This document shows, piece by piece, positions 5,000-12,212 of a stretch of DNA of 12,212 bases. Position 1 is the stretch's first letter; each line of letters opens with the position of its first letter. The notes beneath the pieces are model-generated. The model made no database searches and was not told where the DNA came from. It saw only the letters and a program-made list of their open reading frames with translations. The stretch is from contig JAEZHR010000008.1 of the NCBI GenBank assembly GCA_023416415.1, forward strand, positions 1 through 12,212, read 5' to 3'. This stretch comes from Pseudomonadota bacterium (GTDB lineage: Bacteria > Pseudomonadota > Gammaproteobacteria > Burkholderiales > Burkholderiaceae_D). The position numbers and the translations under genes were made by a program.

Positions 5000-5854
5000 A
5001 TGCAATCAACCCGCCGCTTCGAAGGATCCGACCAGTACGTCGCCACCCACGACCTGAAACTCGCCGTCAATGCCGCGCTCACGCTGCAACGCCCGCTGCT
5101 GATCAAGGGTGAACCGGGCACCGGCAAGACCATGCTGGCGGAGGAAGTGGCCGCAGCGCTTGGAATGCCCCTGCTGCAATGGCACATCAAGTCAACAACC
5201 AAGGCGCAGCAGGGCCTGTACGAATACGACGCGGTATCGCGCCTGCGCGACTCGCAGCTGGGCGACGATCGGGTCAAGGATATCCGCAACTACATCGTCA
5301 AGGGCGTGCTGTGGCAAGCCTTCACGGCCGAGCAGCAGGTCGTTCTGCTGATCGACGAAATCGACAAAGCCGACATCGAATTTCCGAACGATCTCCTGCG
5401 CGAACTTGATCGCATGGAATTTCATGTCTACGAAACCCGCGAGACCATCCGTGCGCAGCACCGTCCTCTGGTCATCATCACCTCGAACAATGAAAAGGAG
5501 CTGCCTGACGCCTTCCTGCGCCGCTGCTTCTTCCACTACATCAAGTTCCCCGACCGCGACACGATGTCGCAGATCGTGGACGTGCATTTCCCCAACCTGA
5601 AGAAAGAGTTGTTGGCACAGGCCTTGCAGACCTTCTATGAAGTGCGCGATTTGCCGGGGCTGAAGAAAAAGCCGTCGACTTCAGAATTGCTGGACTGGCT
5701 CAAGCTGCTGATGGCCGAAGACATTCCGCCGGAAGCCCTGCGCAGCAAGGACGCCAAGATGGCGGTTCCGCCATTGCACGGGGCTTTGCTGAAGAACGAG
5801 CAGGACGTACACCTCTTCGAGCGACTGGTTTTCATGTCCCGCACCAACCGCTGA
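5000..5854 (+). CDS. MoxR-family AAA+ ATPase
   Basis: A 284-residue cytosolic AAA+ ATPase. MoxR proteins act as hexameric chaperone-like motors, usually with a VWA-domain partner, to assemble or metallate enzyme complexes. Walker A is GEPGTGKT (37-44), Walker B VVLLIDE (114-120) and sensor 1 ITSNN (160-164). Arg-rich LRRCFF (173-178) follows, and a helical lid covers about 200-284. Length is typical of the compact MoxR group. The frame allows a TTG start at 4955, but the ATG at 5000 fits the usual family N-terminus (RFEGSDQYVATHDLKLAVN). An acetyltransferase gene begins 18 bp downstream and the VWA gene overlaps that one, so the three form one operon. Confidence 0.92.
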   Translation: MQSTRRFEGSDQYVATHDLKLAVNAALTLQRPLLIKGEPGTGKTMLAEEVAAALGMPLLQWHIKSTTKAQQGLYEYDAVSRLRDSQLGDDRVKDIRNYIVKGVLWQAFTAEQQVVLLIDEIDKADIEFPNDLLRELDRMEFHVYETRETIRAQHRPLVIITSNNEKELPDAFLRRCFFHYIKFPDRDTMSQIVDVHFPNLKKELLAQALQTFYEVRDLPGLKKKPSTSELLDWLKLLMAEDIPPEALRSKDAKMAVPPLHGALLKNEQDVHLFERLVFMSRTNR

Positions 5855-5872
5855 CCGCCGAGCCATCTTCCG

Positions 5873-6482
5873 ATGATCCCGATTGAACCCGTCACACTGG
5901 AACTGAACGGCGTCCGGCTGGAGCCGATGAGGTCCGGTCACGCCGTCAATCTCGCCGCCGCCGCCTCCGACGGCGCACTGTGGAATCTGCGCATTACCTC
6001 GGTGCCGAAACCCGATGAGGCCGCCGCCTACGTGAACAAGGCGCTGGCCATGCACGAAGCTGGCACCCGCCTTCCCTTCGTGGTGCGCGAACTGTCCGGC
6101 GGCAAGATCATCGGCAGCACCAGCTATCACGACATCGTGCCCGAAATCAACCGCGTGGAGATCGGCTTCACCTGGTATGCCCAGTCCTGGCAACGTACTC
6201 ACGTCAACACCAGTTGCAAGTTGATGCTGCTGCGCCATGCCTTCGACACGCTCGGATGCAAGGTGGTCGGCTTCCGCACCGACAACTTCAACTTCGCCTC
6301 ACAGCGTGCGATCGAACGCCTCGGCGCGAAACGCGACGGCGTGATCCGACATCACTTCCTGCGCCGCGATGGCACGGTGCGCGACACCGTCATGTACAGC
6401 ATCACTGCCGGCGAATGGCCGGAGATCGAAGCTCAATTGCGATACATGCTTGCGCAACGCGCACCGCGTGACGGAGTGCGCC

Positions 6483-6493
<11 letters not shown>
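5873..6493 (+). CDS. GNAT-family N-acetyltransferase (RimJ-like)
   Basis: A 206-residue acetyltransferase predicted to move an acetyl group from acetyl-CoA to an amine on an unknown substrate. The fold is visible as VRLEPM (14-19), the strand EIGFTWY (96-102), the acetyl-CoA loop region QRTHVN (107-112) and NFASQRAIERLGAK (140-153), the block common in RimJ/RimL-like enzymes. FLRRDGTVRDTVMYSI (162-177) follows. The loop lacks the usual Q/R-x-x-G-x-G/A glycines, an Asn standing at the last position. The start at 5873 has only a weak ribosome site; the gene is probably coupled to moxR, 18 bp upstream. Its end overlaps the VWA start by 11 bp. Its place between an AAA+ motor and its VWA partner suggests a role in the same process, but this is inference. 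Confidence 0.88.
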
Positions 6494-7652
<1,159 letters not shown>

Positions 7653-7655
7653 AAC

Positions 7656-7682
7656 GCGGCCGGCGCAATGTGCGCCGGCCGC
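7656..7682 (-). terminator. Terminator of the hpa operon; 12-bp stem between convergent operons
   Basis: GCGGCCGGCGCA (7656-7667) and TGCGCCGGCCGC (7671-7682) form a perfect 12-bp stem with a 3-nt loop. On the minus strand it is followed by GTTTTATTT, a classic intrinsic terminator for the hpa/gabD operon ending at 7724. On the plus strand there is no T run, but the stem may still block readthrough from the moxR operon. Confidence 0.85.
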
Positions 7683-7723
7683 AGTTCATGTTTGCCGCAG
7701 CCGTGACGCGGCGCTCCATCCGT

Positions 7724-9172
7724 TCAGGCCATGCAGAGGTATTTGATGTCGACGTATTCGTCGATGCCGACAGAGCCGCCCTCGCGTCCCATTCCCGATT
7801 GCTTGATACCGCCGAAGGGCGCCACGGCCGTGCTGATCGCGCCACTGTTGATGCCGACCATCCCATATTCGAGCGCCGCCGAGACGCGCCAGACGCGGCG
7901 CACATCGCGGGAGTAGAAATATGCGGCCAGACCGAATTCGGTGTCGTTGGCCATGCGGATGGCTTCTTCCTCGGTATCGAAGCGGAAAAGCGGCGCGACC
8001 GGGCCGAAGATTTCCTCGCGGGCCAGGCGCATCGAGGGCGTGACGCCAGTCAGGACCGTGGGCGCATAGAAGTTGCCGCCCAGCGCATGACGCTTGCCGC
8101 CGGTAAGCACCTTTGCTCCCTTCGAAACGGCATCGGCCACCAGCTCTTCCACCTTTGACATCGCCCCGCCATCGATCAGCGGCCCCTGAGTGATGCCCTC
8201 TTCCACGCCGTCGCCGACACGCAGCGCTTCCACGGCCTGCCTGAGCTTCGCGGCGAAAGCGTCATACACCTTGTCGTGCACCAGCAAGCGGTTCGCGCAT
8301 ACGCAGGTCTGGCCGGTGTTGCGATACTTGGAGAACATCGCGCCCTCGACGGCCTCGTCGAGATCGGCGTCGTCGAACACGATGAAGGGCGCGTTGCCGC
8401 CCAGTTCCAGCGAAAGCTTCTTCAGCGTGGGCGCGCACTGCGCGGCCAGCAAGCGGCCGATTTCGGTGGAACCGGTGAAGGTCAGCTTGCGCACCACCGG
8501 GCTTGCCGTAAGCACGCCGCCGATGACGCGCGGATTGCCGGTCAGCACGCTGAACACGCCGGCCGGCACACCGGCACGCAGGGCCAGTTCGGCCATCGCC
8601 AGCGCCGAGAGCGGCGTCTGCGATGCGGGCTTGACGACGATCGTGCAACCGGCCGCCAGCGCGGGAGCGACCTTGCGCGTGATCATCGCGGCCGGGAAAT
8701 TCCAGGGTGTGATCGCGGCGCACACGCCGACCGGTTCGCGCACCACGACGATCTGCTTGCCGGGCCAGGGCGACGGCACCGTCGCGCCATAGATGCGGCG
8801 CGCCTCCTCGGCAAACCATTCGATGTAGGAAGCCGCGTAGGTAATCTCGCCGCGGGCTTCGGCCAGCGGCTTGCCTTGCTCGCTGGTCATCAGCAAGGCG
8901 AGGTCTTCCTGGTGCTCCATCATCAGCGCGTGCCAGCGGCGCAGGATGTTCGCGCGCTGCTCGGCCGTCTGCGCGCGCCATGCACCCAGGGCCTGCTCGG
9001 CGCCGGCAATCGCGCGCTCGGTTTCGGCTGCGCCCATGTCGGGCACCGTGCCCACGAGCGCACCGGTGGCGGGATTGCGCACCTCGATGCGCGCGCCGCT
9101 GTCGGCCTGCACCCAGCTTCCGTTAATCAATGCATCCGCCTTGAGCAGACCGCTGTCATTCAGGTTCAGCAT
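7724..9172 (-). CDS. gabD: Succinate-semialdehyde dehydrogenase, NAD(P)-dependent
   Basis: A 482-residue aldehyde dehydrogenase. It should oxidise succinate semialdehyde, the HpaI product, to succinate for the TCA cycle. Visible are the NAD-binding TPWNFP (155-160), KPASQTP (181-187) and FTGSTEIG (232-239). LELGG (255-259) contains the general base E256 and NTGQTC (285-290) the nucleophile C290; C292 follows two residues later, as in GabD enzymes. Length is normal. The frame is open to 9193, but the ATG at 9172 has GGAAGGA eight bases upstream. It is last in the hpa operon, after a 122-bp gap, so it may have some separate control. A CHMS dehydrogenase (HpaE) is the other aldehyde dehydrogenase expected in this pathway, but the sequence and its place after hpaI favour the semialdehyde enzyme. 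Confidence 0.9.
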   Translation of the reverse strand: MLNLNDSGLLKADALINGSWVQADSGARIEVRNPATGALVGTVPDMGAAETERAIAGAEQALGAWRAQTAEQRANILRRWHALMMEHQEDLALLMTSEQGKPLAEARGEITYAASYIEWFAEEARRIYGATVPSPWPGKQIVVVREPVGVCAAITPWNFPAAMITRKVAPALAAGCTIVVKPASQTPLSALAMAELALRAGVPAGVFSVLTGNPRVIGGVLTASPVVRKLTFTGSTEIGRLLAAQCAPTLKKLSLELGGNAPFIVFDDADLDEAVEGAMFSKYRNTGQTCVCANRLLVHDKVYDAFAAKLRQAVEALRVGDGVEEGITQGPLIDGGAMSKVEELVADAVSKGAKVLTGGKRHALGGNFYAPTVLTGVTPSMRLAREEIFGPVAPLFRFDTEEEAIRMANDTEFGLAAYFYSRDVRRVWRVSAALEYGMVGINSGAISTAVAPFGGIKQSGMGREGGSVGIDEYVDIKYLCMA

Positions 9173-9294
9173 TCTTGTCGTCCTTCCGGGCAAAGCCGGC
9201 TTGTGCCCCCTGCAGACGCAAGAGCGTCATGGGCGAGCGGATTCGGCTATTCGACTATCCGCTCCGCAAACAGGCGCAGGGGCGCTTCGTTTAT
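9173..9294 (-). other. Structured 122-bp gap between hpaI and gabD
   Basis: All other gaps in this operon are 35 bp or less, or overlaps. This one holds an 8-bp inverted repeat (GAGCGGAT at 9235-9242, ATCCGCTC at 9257-9264, 14-nt loop), a 5-bp hairpin (GACGC at 9215-9219, GCGTC at 9224-9228) and the palindrome AAGCCGGCTT (9193-9202). No T run follows on the minus strand. It may set the ratio of GabD to the upstream enzymes by RNA processing or partial termination. No convincing promoter was seen. Confidence 0.5.
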
Positions 9295-10113
9295 TCAATA
9301 GACACTGCCTGCCGGCGGTGTCGCCTGGGGCGCGTTCGGCGCTCCCTTGAACTTCGCAGCCAGTTCGCGCGCGGCGCGCACCAGCAGGCTGGTATCGACG
9401 CCTACCGCCACGAACAGCGCGCCGGCATCCAGATAGCGACGCGCCGCCGCCAGATCGGCGCTGAGCACGCCGGGTGCCTTGCCGGCCGCGCGTACACGCT
9501 GAATGCCGTCGACGATCGCCGCCTGCACTTCCGGGTGCCCCGGCTGTCCGAGCAGGCCGAGCGATGCGGACAGATCCGCCGGACCGAAGAAGACACCGTC
9601 GACACCTTCGACCCGGGTGATCGCATCCAGGTTGTCCAGCCCCTTGCGCGTCTCGACCTGCACCAGCACACACATCTGCTCGTCGGCCTGGGTCACGTAG
9701 TCGTCGATCTGGTTCCAGCGGGAGACGCGGGCCAGCGCGCTGCCGACGCCGCGAATGCCGCGCGGCGGATAACGGGTGGCAGCCACCATCTGCGCGGCCT
9801 GCTCCGCTGTCTCGACCACAGGAATCAACAGGGTCTGCGCACCGACGTCGAGGTACTGCTTGATCAGCGGCACGTCGCCGATCACCGGCCGCACGATCGG
9901 ATGCACCGGGTACGGCGCCACCGCCTGCAGTTGGGCCAGCACCGTGCGCACGTCATTCGGCGCATGTTCGCCGTCGAGCAGCAGCCAGTCGAAGCCGGTA
10001 CCGGCCAGGGCTTCGGCAGCATAGGCGTCAGCCAGTCCGACCCAAAGGCCGATCTGGACACGCCCCTCCTGCATGGCTTGTTTGAAGGGATTGCGAGGCA
10101 TCGGAAGCGACAT
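9295..10113 (-). CDS. hpaI: 4-hydroxy-2-oxo-heptane-1,7-dioate aldolase (HpaI)
   Basis: A 272-residue class II aldolase that cleaves 4-hydroxy-2-oxoheptane-1,7-dioate to pyruvate and succinate semialdehyde, the last carbon-carbon cleavage of the homoprotocatechuate pathway. Catalytic and metal residues line up with E. coli HpaI at a constant offset of five: H50 (GEHAPN), R75 (IVRP), E154 (QVETRKG) and D180 (GPADLSAS). Signatures RYPPRGIRGVGSALARVSRWN (113-133, shown in part) and FVAVGVDTSLL also match. The frame is open to 10305, but upstream sequence is Arg-rich shadow of hpaH. Starts at 10113 and 10101 are both possible; neither has a clear ribosome site, and the shorter form aligns best with E. 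coli. A Pro/Ala/Gly-rich tail follows the fold. Confidence 0.94.
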   Translation of the reverse strand: MSLPMPRNPFKQAMQEGRVQIGLWVGLADAYAAEALAGTGFDWLLLDGEHAPNDVRTVLAQLQAVAPYPVHPIVRPVIGDVPLIKQYLDVGAQTLLIPVVETAEQAAQMVAATRYPPRGIRGVGSALARVSRWNQIDDYVTQADEQMCVLVQVETRKGLDNLDAITRVEGVDGVFFGPADLSASLGLLGQPGHPEVQAAIVDGIQRVRAAGKAPGVLSADLAAARRYLDAGALFVAVGVDTSLLVRAARELAAKFKGAPNAPQATPPAGSVY

Positions 10114-10148
10114 AGGCAGCAAGCAAATGAAGGTTGGAGCCGGGAGGC

Positions 10149-10952
10149 TCAGACAAATCGGAAGGCGATGTTGCCAAGCGGACCGTAGTCTGCATGGAAG
10201 GTGTCGCCGGCCACGGCCGTCGTGGGCCGCGTGAACGAACCGCCCAGTACGACCTCGCCGGCTTCCAGGAATTCGCCCCAGGGGGCCAGCTTGTTGGCCA
10301 GCCACGCCACGCCGGTGGCAGGGTGATTCAGCACCGCCGCGGCCAGGCCGGATTCCTCGATCACGCCGTTCTTGTACAGCAAGGCGCCGACCCAGCGCAG
10401 ATCGACGGCATCCGGTTTTACCGGACGGCCGCCCGTGATGATCCCCGCATTGGCGGCGTTGTCGGCAATCGTATCAAAGACCTTGCGCGGCGCCTTGGTG
10501 TGCCGGTCGAACTGCTCGATGCGCGCATCGATGATTTCGATGGCCGGCACCACATATTCGGTGGCGTCGAGCACCTGGAAGATCGTCACGTCCGGACCCT
10601 GCAGGCGCTTCTTCAGCACGAAGGCCAGCTCGACCTCCACGCGCGGCGCGATGAACCGGTTGGCCGGAATGTCGCTGCCTTCCGGGATGAACATGTCGTC
10701 GAGCAGCGTGCCGTAGTCCGGCTCGGTGATCTGGCTGGCCATCTGCATGGCGCGCGAGGTCAGGCCGATCTTGTGGCCGCGCACCTTGCGTCCGGCAGCG
10801 ATCTTCTGGCGCACCCATTCGCGCGAAATGGCGTAACCGTCCTCGATGGTCATCTCCGGGAAACGCCGGGAAAAATGCTCGACCTGCACGCGGGACTTTT
10901 CGGACTGGTCCAGCTCGGCGGCCAGCGCGGCGATGCGTTCTTTGCTAAACAT
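10149..10952 (-). CDS. hpaH: 2-oxo-hept-4-ene-1,7-dioate hydratase (HpaH)
   Basis: A 267-residue metal-dependent hydratase that adds water to 2-oxohept-4-ene-1,7-dioate, making the HpaI substrate. It belongs to the MhpD/FAH-like superfamily. Visible are GHKIGLTS (59-66), the metal-binding E-x-E in RVEVELAFVL (E106, E108), E139 in PAIEIIDAR, and the conserved end LGGSFTRP followed by DYGPLGNIAFRFV. Length equals E. coli HpaH. The ATG at 10952 has GAGAG six bases upstream. It lies 9 bp after hpaF and 35 bp before hpaI, within one transcript. Confidence 0.95.
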   Translation of the reverse strand: MFSKERIAALAAELDQSEKSRVQVEHFSRRFPEMTIEDGYAISREWVRQKIAAGRKVRGHKIGLTSRAMQMASQITEPDYGTLLDDMFIPEGSDIPANRFIAPRVEVELAFVLKKRLQGPDVTIFQVLDATEYVVPAIEIIDARIEQFDRHTKAPRKVFDTIADNAANAGIITGGRPVKPDAVDLRWVGALLYKNGVIEESGLAAAVLNHPATGVAWLANKLAPWGEFLEAGEVVLGGSFTRPTTAVAGDTFHADYGPLGNIAFRFV

Positions 10953-10961
10953 GTGCGACTC

Positions 10962-11369
10962 TCAGGATTTGTTGAACAAGGGATGCAGACTGCTGTGCTT
11001 GGCGTCGTACACCTGCCCCGGACTTTCATCGATCTGCAGCGTGAGTCCGACCGGACGCCGGGCGAGCAAGGGATCCATCCAGGACTTGAGCACGCCAAGC
11101 AGGGTGTCCCCCACTGTCTTGTGGACGGCGGAGCTGCGCCCCAACCCCATGCGCAGATTGGCATAAAGAAAACCGTAGTCGCCCCGTCCATCGGCGATCG
11201 CCGCATGGGCGGCCGGATAGGCGAGCACGCGCGTGCCGCCGGTCGGAAACACCTGCTTTCCGTTCTCGTCGCGCACGCTGATCATGGTGTCGGCCAAGGC
11301 ACGGCACAGCCCGCCGACGTCGACATCCTTTTCGATGTCGGGTGAATACAGCAAAACCAAATGAGGCAT
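10962..11369 (-). CDS. hpaF: 5-carboxymethyl-2-hydroxymuconate delta-isomerase (HpaF)
   Basis: A 135-residue isomerase of the tautomerase superfamily. It converts 5-carboxymethyl-2-hydroxymuconate to its 2-oxo isomer before or along with decarboxylation. The protein begins M-P-H-L; after Met removal Pro1 is the catalytic base, so the start matters. The ATG at 11369 has GGAGGAA six bases upstream and gives this N-terminus, whereas the longer frame to 11486 would bury Pro1. Arg residues in GGTRVLAYP (78-class region after VFPT) and the GDYGFLYANLRMGLGRS block correspond to the substrate-binding part of E. coli HpaF, though overall similarity is modest and this version is about 10 residues longer. 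It is 34 bp from hpaG2 and 9 bp from hpaH. Confidence 0.9.
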   Translation of the reverse strand: MPHLVLLYSPDIEKDVDVGGLCRALADTMISVRDENGKQVFPTGGTRVLAYPAAHAAIADGRGDYGFLYANLRMGLGRSSAVHKTVGDTLLGVLKSWMDPLLARRPVGLTLQIDESPGQVYDAKHSSLHPLFNKS

Positions 11370-11403
11370 CAGTCTTTCCTCCGGCAGCGGCGCAGACGGG
11401 CGC

Positions 11404-12168
11404 TCATGCGCACTGCTCCAGCAGTTCGTCGCCGCCGATGGTGTTGACCAGGCGGCCCACATGTTCCACTTCGGTGACGACTTCATCGCCGACCTGACAA
11501 TCGACCACGCCTTCCGGCGTTCCCGTGAGGATCACGTCGCCCGGGTTGAGCGTCATCATCGATGACAGGTAGGCAATCAGCGACGGAATGTCGTGCACCA
11601 TGTCGCGCGAGGAACCGTCCTGAGTCAGATGGCCGTTGACCCAGGTGCGCAGACGCAGATTCATCGGATCGGGCACGTCCGCGGCATCGACCATCCACGG
11701 ACCGATCGGCGTACAGGCGTCCCGGCTCTTCACGCGCAGGTTGGGGCGGTAGTAGTTTTCGAGGTAATCGCGGATCGCGTAATCGTTGGCTACCGTATAG
11801 CCGCGCACCACTTCGTAGGCGCGTTCGCGCGACACGTTGCGGCAGGTCTTGCCGATCACCACGGCCAGCTCGCACTCGTAGTGCATGTAGGCCACATCCG
11901 CCGGTCGCCGCGTGAACCGGCGGTGACCGGTCAGCGCATGGGGCCCCTTCAGGAATACCAGCGGAGCCTGCGGCGCCTGATTGAATGCGATCTCCTTGGC
12001 ATGATCCGCATAGTTCAGGCCGAGCGCGAAGATAGTGCCGAACTCGCAGGGCGGCAGCCATTGCACATCTGCTTCCGCCAGAACGCGACCGTCGGACAGG
12101 CGCACCCCCTCGGGGGCCTCGGTCGCCGCCCAGATCCGGCTTTCGTAGACAACGCGTGCATGCTTCAT
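11404..12168 (-). CDS. hpaG2: Decarboxylase/isomerase subunit HpaG2 (FAH family)
   Basis: A 254-residue fumarylacetoacetate-hydrolase-fold enzyme, matching the C-terminal half of E. coli HpaG (HpcE). It takes part in decarboxylating 5-oxopent-3-ene-1,2,5-tricarboxylate. Visible are FALGLNYADHAKE (47-59), the metal-binding YECELAVVIGK with E98 and E100, and NDYAIRDYLENYYRPNLRVK (128-147) with D129. TLNPGDVILTGTPEGV and VEHVGRLVNTI near the end are also typical. GGAGGAA stands five bases before the ATG at 12168. Its start overlaps the stop of the upstream gene by ATGA, consistent with the two subunits being made together. Confidence 0.94.
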   Translation of the reverse strand: MKHARVVYESRIWAATEAPEGVRLSDGRVLAEADVQWLPPCEFGTIFALGLNYADHAKEIAFNQAPQAPLVFLKGPHALTGHRRFTRRPADVAYMHYECELAVVIGKTCRNVSRERAYEVVRGYTVANDYAIRDYLENYYRPNLRVKSRDACTPIGPWMVDAADVPDPMNLRLRTWVNGHLTQDGSSRDMVHDIPSLIAYLSSMMTLNPGDVILTGTPEGVVDCQVGDEVVTEVEHVGRLVNTIGGDELLEQCA

Positions 12169-12212
12169 GCCAATTCCTCCACGATCACGGTATGGCTCAG
12201 GCTGCCCAGGCC
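12165..12212 (-). CDS. hpaG1: 3' end of probable HpaG1 subunit (FAH family)
   Basis: Fifteen codons and a TGA are visible from the right edge, reading GLGSLSHTVIVEELA. The G-x-G-x-L-x-x-T-x-x motif is how FAH-family proteins end (compare VGRLVNTI in the neighbouring HpaG2). The stop overlaps the HpaG2 start by four bases. Position and ending both point to the N-terminal-half partner, HpaG1. The stretch is short, so the assignment leans on context. Confidence 0.65.
   Translation of the reverse strand, partial: GLGSLSHTVIVEELA

Noticed and set aside
8276..9301. Plus-strand open frame of 341 codons
   Set aside because: It is a shadow of gabD, with Arg/Gly/His-rich composition and no recognisable domain.
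10134..11345. Long plus-strand open frame of 403 codons
   Set aside because: It lies opposite hpaI, hpaH and hpaF, has low-complexity His/Gly/Arg-rich composition typical of antisense frames in GC-rich genes, and no ribosome site or family motif.

Overview
The window reads as chromosomal DNA of a GC-rich betaproteobacterium, perhaps Rhodocyclales or Burkholderiales. This is inferred from protein style (CbpA/CbpM pair, tandem small c-type cytochromes, split hpaG genes) and GC bias, not from a marker gene. No mobile element, CRISPR array, rRNA or tRNA was seen.

Left part (1-3960). The 3' end of an unidentified gene (possibly DUF2235/Tle1-like) runs convergently into a minus-strand operon of three different small heat-shock proteins (Hsp20). 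Divergent from it is a plus-strand operon: a CbpA-type DnaJ co-chaperone, its modulator CbpM, thioredoxin 2 (TrxC) and a small cysteine-rich metallothionein. The 220-bp gap between the two operons holds sigma-32-like promoter candidates facing both ways. Two of the three Hsp20 start regions have hairpins that would bury the Shine-Dalgarno sequence, so an RNA-thermometer layer is plausible. Together this is a proteostasis, redox and metal-stress island. A perfect hairpin flanked by A and T runs (3924-3954) ends it.

Middle part (3961-7682). Two tandem small monoheme cytochromes c lie on the minus strand. Divergent from them is a tight plus-strand operon: MoxR-family AAA+ ATPase, GNAT acetyltransferase and a CoxE-type VWA protein. 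MoxR/VWA pairs generally act as chaperone-like machines that remodel or metallate a target complex; the target here is unknown. The 348-bp divergent gap contains promoter candidates and a UUCG-type hairpin. A 12-bp stem terminator follows the VWA gene.

Right part (7683-12212). A minus-strand operon encodes the lower homoprotocatechuate (4-hydroxyphenylacetate) meta-cleavage pathway, in transcription order hpaG1 (only its last 15 codons), hpaG2, hpaF, hpaH, hpaI and a succinate-semialdehyde dehydrogenase (gabD). These decarboxylate, isomerise, hydrate and cleave the ring-fission product to pyruvate and succinate semialdehyde, and the last enzyme oxidises the semialdehyde to succinate. The ring-cleavage dioxygenase and CHMS dehydrogenase are not in view and probably lie beyond the right edge.

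The most notable items are the metallothionein in the chaperone/thioredoxin operon, the SD-masking hairpins on Hsp20 genes, and the GNAT enzyme between the MoxR and VWA genes.
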